Part shown: piece after piece, positions 34,252 through 41,949 of the stretch
How the letters are laid out: each line of letters begins with the position of its first letter
How positions within the stretch are numbered: the first letter of the stretch is position 1
Source of the DNA: Bacteroidales bacterium
GTDB lineage: Bacteria; Bacteroidota; Bacteroidia; Bacteroidales; UBA932
Direction of reading: 5' to 3'
DNA: 64,000 bases
Assembly: GCA_017454905.1 (NCBI GenBank)
Contig: JAFTCB010000038.1
Location: forward strand, 1 to 64,000
The notes under the pieces: generated by a model
What the model was told of the DNA's origin: nothing
Seen by the model: the letters and a program-made list of their open reading frames with translations, nothing else
Databases searched by the model: none
Position numbers and translations under genes: made by a program

Positions 34252-34279
34252 GGAGATTGTGCTTGGTGAGAATCTATCT

Positions 34280-34840
34280 TTATAGTCTTACACCGAAGCG
34301 CAAGGACAGGGACAGTGGGATTTCTTGGCCGTAACCTGTCTTTTCACGTACATTTTTAAACGGAATCCAGAGACCTGTGGCCAGATACGTACGTTTTCCC
34401 AAATTCAGTCCGACTTGGGGAGAAGCAAACCACGCCCGGAAAGCGAGTATTTCCGCATTCATCAACCTACTCCCATTGTAAGCCCATCCAAAAACGCCGA
34501 ATTGATACCCTAAATCCAGCAGGGCAAATCCGTATATGTTCCCCAAAGGGAAGTCGTATTCCCCGCGAAGAAATACCGGAATATAGCATCCTTTGCGCAA
34601 ATTGGCTTGGTGCAGGAATTCGTATCGTTCTCCCGAAAACGTGAAACCGATTCCCGGCCCCAATTTAAAATGGGGCCTGTCCAGCAAATAAAAGGATGCT
34701 TCCACTCCTACCGAAAAGCGAGGCGCATAGGCTGACAGCCCGACAGCGCCATCGGCCCCTACCATCCACGGCCCCTGCGCTCTGGCGGTATGCGTTATGC
34801 AAAAAACAAGTAACAAAACAAAAAATAAAGATCTTCTCAT
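34280..34840 (-). CDS. Outer-membrane beta-barrel protein
   Basis: A 186-residue protein with a signal peptide ending in TARAQ (about residue 22). The mature part reads as a small barrel (RFSVGVEASFYLLD, KLGPGIGFTFSG, YGFALLDLGYQFG) and ends SLSLRFGVRL. The family is PorT/OMP_b-brl-like, and the function is unknown. It starts 8 nt after the broken subtilase gene, so it was or is part of that operon. It lies within the duplicated, decaying segment but is itself intact. Confidence 0.75.
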   Translation of the reverse strand: MRRSLFFVLLLVFCITHTARAQGPWMVGADGAVGLSAYAPRFSVGVEASFYLLDRPHFKLGPGIGFTFSGERYEFLHQANLRKGCYIPVFLRGEYDFPLGNIYGFALLDLGYQFGVFGWAYNGSRLMNAEILAFRAWFASPQVGLNLGKRTYLATGLWIPFKNVREKTGYGQEIPLSLSLRFGVRL

Positions 34841-34848
34841 AGTAACGA

Positions 34849-35795
34849 TTATGAATTCATAATATAAATATACAGCCGACGTCTAGATGCGTTTGGAACG
34901 GTTGAATTGGGTAAACTCCGAACATAAAAATCACCATATCCAAAATAAAACGACTCAAAATTTGTTGGCGTGGAATTGTCAATCTCAACAGCTATTCTCA
35001 AATTGTCAGGACAAGCGCTGCAACTAGCATAAAACTCTAAAGAGATATTGGAGATGGTAGCCCCAGGTGTAGCGTAGAGTTCAGCCCCCACTGATCTGCG
35101 TAATAAGCATCTGTGGAGCATAGTTCCGCCTGCACAAAGAAATCCGGTGAGGAAAACTCAAACATCCCCGTCTCAAAGAACAGATTCGACAAGGTAATCG
35201 CGTCCCATTCAGAACCCTTGGAGAGGCTGAGATAATATACATTCTCCCCGGTCCATTCGTACCGCCAGACCTCACAGCCGTACTGAGCAGCCAAATCTTC
35301 CAAAACCCTAAGGTCCGACGTGCTCTTGAGTTTGGCAGCAAACACATTGTTCCTTGCCATGAACCGCCCCTGATATTCCAGAATACGAGAAGCCAGAACA
35401 ACATCCTCCCGATTACTTAATTCAGCGAGGTAATCGTCCGTAATAGCTCCGGCACCCGACTCCAAAATGAGTATGTCTGATGAATCTGGTGATTCAAATT
35501 GCAATTCTCCGCTTGGATTATAAACTTTTAATAAAGAGATGCCGTTCAAGATTTCCTTCAGAAAAAGTTCACGGGATTCATTATCCACGAATTTGAGAAA
35601 AAGCATGTCTTCCCGCTCCTGCAAGATTATTTTTTCTCCAAAATAATAATAAAATATGTCCGATGCATTCGATCCTTTCGTCGCCGTCGCTAATTCCTCC
35701 GAATAACAGTCCGGTGTCTCATTAACGAAATCAAGTGGAGAACATGCTTCTATACAAAGAAGCACAAACATGATACTTGAAAACCCAAAAAACAT
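34849..35795 (-). pseudogene. Subtilase gene lacking its catalytic domain
   Basis: From the ATG at 35795, a lipoprotein signal (CIEAC) and a propeptide region run to the YADQWGLN motif that marks the start of subtilase catalytic domains in the intact paralogue at 39300-41270. There the frame shifts and, within a few bases, another frame continues with a C-terminal domain (GAELYATPGATISN to LYIYIMNS, stop at 34849). About 900 bp of catalytic domain, with the Asp, His and Ser motifs, are missing. The propeptide frame alone could still yield 252 residues. I take it as a deletion pseudogene. Confidence 0.75.
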
Positions 35796-36025
35796 GTGAC
35801 TTTATAATCGTGTTAAATCGCTATTTACATTAACGAAAACTTTCAAAAAAACTGCCTCTCTTTTCTGTCGCATCCAGCCGCTCCAGGAGTTGCTCCTTAA
35901 CCTGCAGCGGGGTCTCCTCGGAGTCCTTGGACACCGTCAGCTGCAGGGTGCTCTGCGGCATGAAGGTGGCCGCCAGCAAAACTCCCGTAATCTGATTACG
36001 AGACAGTTATATTACCTTGTATTAA
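35796..36025 (-). pseudogene. Intergenic remnant containing fragment X
   Basis: Between receptor and broken subtilase, about 50 host-like codons read leftward (LLAATFMPQSTLQLTV to EKRGSFFESF, then a stop at about 35823). Part of this is repeated at about 34085-34200. It has no start codon and looks like the C-terminal end of a lost gene. GTAATC-T-GATTAC (35992-36004) is a small palindrome. Confidence 0.45.
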
Positions 36026-36026
36026 G

Positions 36027-38093
36027 CTAAAATGCTACCCGATAGCTGAAGTTCGGCAGGATGGGCAGCAGGGCAAGTTCCCTCCAGGACTCCGACCGGG
36101 TGTCGAAATAGAGCAGGAAAGGGTTGAAATGGTTCGTCACGTTGCATACCCCAAGGTTGACCGTGTGCTCCACCCGACCGGTACGGAAACTCTTCTGCCA
36201 GCCCAGGTCGAGCCGGAAGATAGTGGGCATCTGGAAATTATTCAACCCGAAATAATACTCCGCCTGCCAGGAATCAGCCAAAAACGGCAATTCATACATC
36301 TCCGCAGCACCGTTCTCCCAATGGCCGCTCTGCAGGATCACCGTAGCGGTGAAACCCCGCCATTGCGCCGTAGCATTCAGGACATGGCGCCGGTCGAAGC
36401 GTGCATGGAAGGGCTGCCCGTCTGCCAGCGTCGGGAAATCCTCCCGCGTCGTCTTCGAGAGCGTATAAGAAAGGCGCGCGTACCACTCCCCCTTTTGCAG
36501 TTCGGAGAGGACTTCCAGGCCGTAGGAACGTCCGTTGCCGAGTTCGACATACCGTTCCCAGGCTCCCAAAGCGCCGCTGAACAGCGCCTGCGAATACTTG
36601 TAATAGACCAGATTCTCCATCTGCTTGTAGAAGCCGCCCAGCGAGAAACTGAGCGCTCCGAAACGGCCGGACAGACCGGCGCCGGCCTGACGGGACCGTT
36701 CCGGCCGTACACGCTCTCCGGTCGGGACCAACATATCCAGCGACCAGCCTACCGGCAGGCCCTCCAGCGCGTGATAATACTGCACCAGACGGTCGTAAGT
36801 GGCCTCCAGGGCCAAATGGCGGGTGAAGTTCCACTTTCCGGAGAAGCTCAGCTCTGGATCTGCGTGCGAACCGACGGCACCTCCATACAACCGGGCATTA
36901 TCGTCCCCTGGCAGGAGATCGAACATCTGATAGTAGTTGGCCCGCACAGCCACTTTCAGCATCAGATGGTCCGGGATCCGGTAATCCGCCTGCACCCAGC
37001 CTGTCATAAAAAGCGACCGCTCCACGCGGGACGTTTCACCGACCTGGTCGGGTGTGAACCAGGCGCTGCGGAGGTGAATCCCCTCCGCCAGCCGGAAGTG
37101 CTCCCCGAGCAGGTGATGCATTCCGGCATCCAGCGTAGCTTCCGTCAGATTGGACCGCAAGGACAGGGTGTTCGGGGCCCCACGGTATATCTTTTCCTGC
37201 TTCTGGAAGTTTCCGTAACCATTTAACGACACAGTCGCGTCCATGCCTGTCCGCTCCCCTTCCCTGTGCCACTTGACCATCCCCACAAGGTTATGCCATC
37301 CCATCTGCTCGTGCGAGGCATCCGGCATGTTGAAGCCGTACAGGTCCTGACTGCCAAGAAAAGAAGCCGTCAGCGTGCTCTGTCCATCCATACGGAAAAG
37401 CAGCTTCGCATAGAGATCACCCACGGTAGCCTTGAACCGGTCAAGTCCGCCGAGCAGATCCGGAAGCATCCCTTTCACGGCACTGTACTCCCATGTCAGC
37501 GGAGAGATCCGAGCAGAGACGATGTATGACAGATTCCGGCCGAGAGGCCCCTCCGCTCCGGCACTCAGCAGAAAGTTGTTCAAGGAGATACTGGTTTTCT
37601 GCTTCCCGGCAGGATCTTTCGTGACGATCCGGAGGTGGGCGGCAGTGAAATTGGATTCCGCCCCGTCAAATCCGCCCTTGCCCAGTTCCGCACTTTCAAT
37701 CACGCCGGTCGGGACAACGGTTGTCAGACCCAGGATATGGGAATACCCATAGACCGGCACGCCGTCAAGGGAAAAGAGGTTGTTGCCCGTTCCGCCGCCG
37801 CGTATGTACATCGAGGTCGTACCATCCGCGCCTGTCGTCACGCCCGGCAGTCCCTGCACCCAGCGGATCGGATCACCCTCGCCCAAGGGCGAGACCACGT
37901 TCCGAATCCCCTCAAGCCCCGTCTTCAGACGGCCCAGACTCATTTCCACGCGGCGCACATCCGTCTTCACCGCCGCCTGCAGCGTATCACTCCAGGCCGT
38001 ATCCTGGGCAAAGGACATGAAAGGCAGAAGGACTCCCAGACATCCGAGAAGCACCCGAATGCCACTACCACATTGCCCACCACCACCACTCAT
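36027..38093 (-). CDS. TonB-dependent receptor without N-terminal regulatory-like domain
   Basis: A 688-residue outer-membrane receptor. The signal peptide (LLGCLGVLLPFMSFAQ) is followed by a plug domain that begins almost at once: NVVSPLGEGDPIRWVQGLPG, then YIRGGGTGNNLFSLDGVPVY, which is the usual TonB plug signature. The barrel runs to the C-terminal NFSYRVAF. The CarboxypepD_reg-like domain present at the N-terminus of many Bacteroidetes receptors is absent, and the length is short for the phylum. The start at 38093 overlaps the DUF4249 gene by 29 nt, so the two are coupled. TonB receptors paired with DUF4249 lipoproteins are often thought to import peptides or chelates; the ligand is unknown. 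Confidence 0.9.
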   Translation of the reverse strand: MSGGGGQCGSGIRVLLGCLGVLLPFMSFAQDTAWSDTLQAAVKTDVRRVEMSLGRLKTGLEGIRNVVSPLGEGDPIRWVQGLPGVTTGADGTTSMYIRGGGTGNNLFSLDGVPVYGYSHILGLTTVVPTGVIESAELGKGGFDGAESNFTAAHLRIVTKDPAGKQKTSISLNNFLLSAGAEGPLGRNLSYIVSARISPLTWEYSAVKGMLPDLLGGLDRFKATVGDLYAKLLFRMDGQSTLTASFLGSQDLYGFNMPDASHEQMGWHNLVGMVKWHREGERTGMDATVSLNGYGNFQKQEKIYRGAPNTLSLRSNLTEATLDAGMHHLLGEHFRLAEGIHLRSAWFTPDQVGETSRVERSLFMTGWVQADYRIPDHLMLKVAVRANYYQMFDLLPGDDNARLYGGAVGSHADPELSFSGKWNFTRHLALEATYDRLVQYYHALEGLPVGWSLDMLVPTGERVRPERSRQAGAGLSGRFGALSFSLGGFYKQMENLVYYKYSQALFSGALGAWERYVELGNGRSYGLEVLSELQKGEWYARLSYTLSKTTREDFPTLADGQPFHARFDRRHVLNATAQWRGFTATVILQSGHWENGAAEMYELPFLADSWQAEYYFGLNNFQMPTIFRLDLGWQKSFRTGRVEHTVNLGVCNVTNHFNPFLLYFDTRSESWRELALLPILPNFSYRVAF

Positions 38094-39240
38094 CTTCTTT
38101 AAAAATCTTATAAGGCAAACCATCATCGATATAATCATATTCCCCGGACCATTGCAACTTCCGGATGATCGCAGCGCCGAAGAGGCCCAGCGCGCCAGAC
38201 AGATTAGTAAACACGTTGTCCCGCAGATAGATCGTTGAGAGGTCAGTGGATTCCTGGATCTCCTGTTTTGCATAGGCGTCCAGCAGATATTTATCATAAT
38301 CTTCTGACACGGATGTGAATAGCAAGTAACCCTCATCCGGCTGCAAACCGGTGACCAGACCCCTGTCCCCGTAATACCATCGATAGAAGTCCGTACAGTT
38401 GTATTTGCCCTGCATGCTGCCCGAGATCACGAAAGTGTAAGACCGATTTTCTTCGTACGGTATCTCAGGGAACCGGAGATACTTCCTGTGGAGTTCCGCA
38501 CCTTCAAGCTGGGGATACAACTTGGCGATATGGGACCCTTCCACATACTCGTTGGGAATGTCGTCGCGCATCGGAGGGTCATATCCTCGGCCCAGCAGGT
38601 TAAAATCACTCGTCTGTGAGAAGGTAGTACAAATCTCATCGGCGACACGATGCCGATTCGCATGCGGGTCATAATCCACGGCACAAATCCATAGCGGATC
38701 CTTTAATTCACGAAAGCCGTAACAACGCTGTCCGAGCGGGAGTTGCCCGAACTCTTCCGCATTCGGGACAAAGACGTCTTCAGAAAAAAGAGAAGGATAA
38801 TTCAAACCCGGAATACGCATTTTGAAAACAGCACTGGAGACCACTCCGGGATCGACGGGCATCGTCTGCTCCGCAGAGATCGGCGCGTATCCCGGGACCC
38901 GGACGTCCAGGCGATATCGATGACCCGGAATTGCCGCATTGGCCAGGATCCAGTCGTCATCTTCCTTCCTCCGGAAAGAACCGGCATCCGTCCCGGCAGT
39001 CAAGTCCGTCAGAGTCACTTCCGCATCCGTCACGGGTGCGGATTGTTTCGAGTCCGGGCCTATCGTAAAGAACAACTTCAGTTCCTGCACCGGATCATCC
39101 GTCAGGATACACCATACAACCACCATTCGAGGTTTATCCTCTGCATCCAAGGTGATATCCTTCACGCATGACATCAGACCGAGAAGGGCCGCCAGCCCGA
39201 TTGCAGTCCGTCCTGATAATCTCAGAGGCATCTTCTTCAT
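38065..39240 (-). CDS. DUF4249 lipoprotein
   Basis: A 391-residue lipoprotein (lipobox LLGLMSC, Cys about 25). The first half has the Ig-like pattern of DUF4249 (PRMVVVWCILTDDP, PVTDAEVTLTDL, GHRYRLDVRVPGYAPISAEQ). The second half contains YTFVISGSMQ and DKYLLDAYAKQE. The C-terminus is unusually Trp-rich (EDEWWWWAMW). DUF4249 proteins are encoded beside short TonB receptors, and probably form the surface lid or substrate-binding partner. A strong promoter (TTG, 20 bp, TAACTTTG) ends 5 nt before the ATG. Confidence 0.88.
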   Translation of the reverse strand: MKKMPLRLSGRTAIGLAALLGLMSCVKDITLDAEDKPRMVVVWCILTDDPVQELKLFFTIGPDSKQSAPVTDAEVTLTDLTAGTDAGSFRRKEDDDWILANAAIPGHRYRLDVRVPGYAPISAEQTMPVDPGVVSSAVFKMRIPGLNYPSLFSEDVFVPNAEEFGQLPLGQRCYGFRELKDPLWICAVDYDPHANRHRVADEICTTFSQTSDFNLLGRGYDPPMRDDIPNEYVEGSHIAKLYPQLEGAELHRKYLRFPEIPYEENRSYTFVISGSMQGKYNCTDFYRWYYGDRGLVTGLQPDEGYLLFTSVSEDYDKYLLDAYAKQEIQESTDLSTIYLRDNVFTNLSGALGLFGAAIIRKLQWSGEYDYIDDGLPYKIFKEDEWWWWAMW

Positions 39241-39245
39241 GTTGA

Positions 39246-39276
39246 CAAAGTTAGGAAAAAACCTGATCCTCAACAA
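39246..39276 (-). promoter_or_regulatory. Promoter abutting the DUF4249 gene
   Basis: Read leftward, TTG (39276-39274), 20 bp, TAACTTTG (39253-39246), then 5 nt to the ATG. This is a near-consensus promoter that implies a leaderless transcript for the DUF4249-receptor pair. Confidence 0.65.
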
Positions 39277-39299
39277 CCATTGATACTTTTCTGCGAGAG

Positions 39300-41270
39300 T
39301 CAAAAATCCGGGAGGACATACAACGAATATTTAGCAGTATTAATATATGTTGACCCGTTGTATATTTTGCAATACACGCTTAACGTAGAATTACTAGCCG
39401 GCCGCGGGAGAGTCATCTCCACTCCTGAATCATTTCCAACATAACTGAATAATGGCTTCCAATAAGGGTCCCCCGATGTTCTAAAAGACCAATAATAGGT
39501 ATATGACGAACTACACCACGAAGGGTCAAGCGAAAAATAGCCCGTAGTATTCTGGAAATCACCCATGATAAGAGTATCTCCGGACAACGCAGCATAACCC
39601 ATTGGGAGGTATGCGCTCATTCCTTGATTTCCAGAAGGAAGAGCAAGGTTTAAATCCCTAGCGACAGACACAGCAGCTGCTGCATCAACAAGACCATAAC
39701 CTACCTCCGCATTCCTAGTCCCGTTGAACCGATTTGGGTAAGTGTAATATGAATATAGCCCGCCAGGGCTTATCTTCTTTGTTGTCATTTCAATGATTCG
39801 TACGACTTCCTCTCTTGTAATATTTGGGTTGGCAGCAATCATCAGGGCAGCGATGCCAGATACATGAGGTGCCGCTGCAGAAGTCCCACTGAAATTTGTT
39901 TTTATGCCATTGTCGGGTTCTGTGGTTATATTGTTCTCTCCAGGAGCAACTACATCAAGAGCGTTACCATAATTTGAAGTGAACAATCGCGTTCCAGTAG
40001 ATGTCATAGCACCAACGACCAAAATCCTATCATCAGCATTAGCCGGATAGGCAACACCGCTTGCTTCTTTTCCCGAAGAATAAACAACGACACAGCCCTT
40101 TCCAGATCGGCCTTGAACTAAAGCATCAGAAATCGCGTTTTCCAGAATAGTAGAATTAAAAGTCTCTCCCACCTCCGGGGCGCCCCAGCAACAGTTAATC
40201 ACATCCGCCCCGTTTGCCGTGGCCCAAGCGAAACCACTTGCCAAGTCTGCACCAAGATCGTTAAAGGAATCGAAACTAGTACTGATTCGCAATATTTTAG
40301 CGTCATATGCCACACCGGCCATTTTATTATTGTTATTTCCGACAGCGGCCGCGATTCCAGCAACATATGTTCCATGAGGATTTCCTGACATAACACAATA
40401 GCCTACATGATATTGAGTATCATAACACTCTATTGCAAGATTAGGGAACAAATCATCATTATTCGGGTATATTGCAGAATCAATGATGGCAATCTTAGTT
40501 CCAGAACCCGTTGATATTTCCCATGCTCCTTCAACATTAATATCATATCCCGTGGATGTATTCTTTAATCCCCATTGTTGACTAAACAACGGATCATTAA
40601 CAGAATGCTGTTGAACTGGAAGAAGAAATGCTGGGTCAATTCCTTGAAATAAACCGGTTTCAAAGAAAGCATTCGACGCTTCGATAGATGTCGAAAAACG
40701 GGAGCCTACAATTGACATCTTGTACCAACCGGGCATATATGGCACTTCTTGTACGATCTCCACACCATTTTCTTCTGCCATTTGTTGTAGAGCATCCAGG
40801 TCTCCATCGTTTCTAAGTTGGACAAAAAAGAATTGAGTAGTCCCTATTGGTTGTCCATTATCACAATCGAAATAAGGCAGTATTTTTTCTATTCTCCAAT
40901 CTGCGCGCATTGCAGACAGTAGTTTTTCATACAAATCCGATGACTGCATCACTACCGGAATACGAACTTTGATCAATCCCTTATCCGACGATTGATCTAC
41001 GAATACAAGATTGTATTCCTGGCAAAGCGCTTTTATTTCTTCCGTATTCTCGAAAACAGACTCGATAAGCAAAAGATTAACAACCTTAAAACTGAGTATT
41101 ATCTCCTTCTTCTCTCCACGATACCAATAATATTGGGCTGTATCGTGACTTTTTGTTTCACTTACAAGGTCCTCTTCCGCCCTGATTCCCAAGTCCATGA
41201 TTCCGGTACATGCTGCTTGCAAGATAATAGAAAAACCCGCAAGCATCACCATTATTATTTGTTTGCACAT
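39300..41270 (-). CDS. Subtilase (S8) lipoprotein with altered oxyanion residue
   Basis: A 656-residue lipoprotein (lipobox LQAAC). Residues 30-225 are a propeptide-like region starting YYWYRGEKKEIIL. The catalytic domain runs from about 232 to 540: Asp264 in IAIIDSAI, His299 in PHGTYVAG and Ser464 in SGTSAAAPHVSG. The position of the oxyanion-hole Asn, normally GN, is Lys401 (SSGKEASGVAYPA), so activity may be reduced or altered. A C-terminal beta-rich domain (about 560-656) follows. Surface-anchored subtilases process peptides or proteins outside the cell. The gene is AT-richer than the host average. Neighbours are DUF3244 upstream and the DUF4249/receptor pair downstream. Confidence 0.88.
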   Translation of the reverse strand: MCKQIIMVMLAGFSIILQAACTGIMDLGIRAEEDLVSETKSHDTAQYYWYRGEKKEIILSFKVVNLLLIESVFENTEEIKALCQEYNLVFVDQSSDKGLIKVRIPVVMQSSDLYEKLLSAMRADWRIEKILPYFDCDNGQPIGTTQFFFVQLRNDGDLDALQQMAEENGVEIVQEVPYMPGWYKMSIVGSRFSTSIEASNAFFETGLFQGIDPAFLLPVQQHSVNDPLFSQQWGLKNTSTGYDINVEGAWEISTGSGTKIAIIDSAIYPNNDDLFPNLAIECYDTQYHVGYCVMSGNPHGTYVAGIAAAVGNNNNKMAGVAYDAKILRISTSFDSFNDLGADLASGFAWATANGADVINCCWGAPEVGETFNSTILENAISDALVQGRSGKGCVVVYSSGKEASGVAYPANADDRILVVGAMTSTGTRLFTSNYGNALDVVAPGENNITTEPDNGIKTNFSGTSAAAPHVSGIAALMIAANPNITREEVVRIIEMTTKKISPGGLYSYYTYPNRFNGTRNAEVGYGLVDAAAAVSVARDLNLALPSGNQGMSAYLPMGYAALSGDTLIMGDFQNTTGYFSLDPSWCSSSYTYYWSFRTSGDPYWKPLFSYVGNDSGVEMTLPRPASNSTLSVYCKIYNGSTYINTAKYSLYVLPDF

Positions 41271-41341
41271 AAATAGTCTATTTTTGAATAGATAATGCTC
41301 TCCGTTATTTTTCGATAAAGCAGATCCTGAATAAGGAACAT

Positions 41342-41725
41342 CTAAATAATAAATTCACCATAGTAAACCACCCCAGAGGGAAGAGTAAAAGTGATGGTCC
41401 ATTGACCGGCCGTCCCTGAAATGGGCAGAAGCATCGGACCGGCAAGAGCGTTTACCAAAGATTGACTATACTCTCCGGTTGTCTGGTTTTCAATTTCAAT
41501 GACAATCGTGCCAAGATCATACAGGTAGTTTATCAGAACTGAAGATTTTACCGCGGAATAAATGCCCAATATTGGTACAAACGCGGGAGCATGATAAGTA
41601 GGACCTCCTTCCATAGATCCCCCATCTCCTATGATGATCTCGATAGGATCATCACCATCAGCGTAAATGACATTAAAAGGAATTGTCAGCAATAATGCCG
41701 TCGCGAATAGTAAGATTTTTTTCAT
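41342..41725 (-). CDS. DUF3244-like small secreted protein
   Basis: A 127-residue protein with signal peptide (LLLTIPFNVIYA, cleavage near residue 22). The mature part is a single beta-sandwich: VLINYLYDLGTIVIEIENQT, SGTAGQWTITFTLPSGVVYYGEF. This fits DUF3244, short Bacteroidetes proteins commonly encoded beside secreted proteases and TPR regulators. A Gly/Asp-rich loop (IGDGGSMEGG) precedes the domain. Its promoter is at 41748-41781. It may be a substrate, inhibitor or chaperone of the subtilase encoded 71 nt downstream; the sequence does not say which. Confidence 0.65.
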   Translation of the reverse strand: MKKILLFATALLLTIPFNVIYADGDDPIEIIIGDGGSMEGGPTYHAPAFVPILGIYSAVKSSVLINYLYDLGTIVIEIENQTTGEYSQSLVNALAGPMLLPISGTAGQWTITFTLPSGVVYYGEFII

Positions 41726-41949
41726 GATATGAGCTTCTAAACAATCGCAAAGTTAATAACAACCATCCTCATCGTCACAAATAACGTCCCATAAAAATCT
41801 TACAATTCGTTTTTTAATAGCTTAAAAATCAAGTATTTATATAAAATAAGGAGAATAGAATCTTACATATTAATAACGGCGCAGAATCAAGCGCCATTAA
41901 TTCGCTGCAATTCAACATATTGCGCCTGCACAACCTCCGAAAGGGGGAA
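41726..41949. other. AT-rich intergenic region with the DUF3244 promoter
   Basis: Read leftward, TTTG (41781-41778), 22 bp, TAACTTTG (41755-41748) precede the DUF3244 gene with a leader of about 22 nt. The remainder is AT-rich, with no coding sequence or clear terminator for the TPR gene to the right. Confidence 0.55.

Noticed and set aside
39300-41725. Ribosomal peptide (lanthipeptide-like) cluster, from the protease next to a small secreted protein
   Set aside because: There is no cyclase, dehydratase or peptidase-containing ABC exporter, and the small protein looks like a folded beta-sandwich and not a leader-core precursor.
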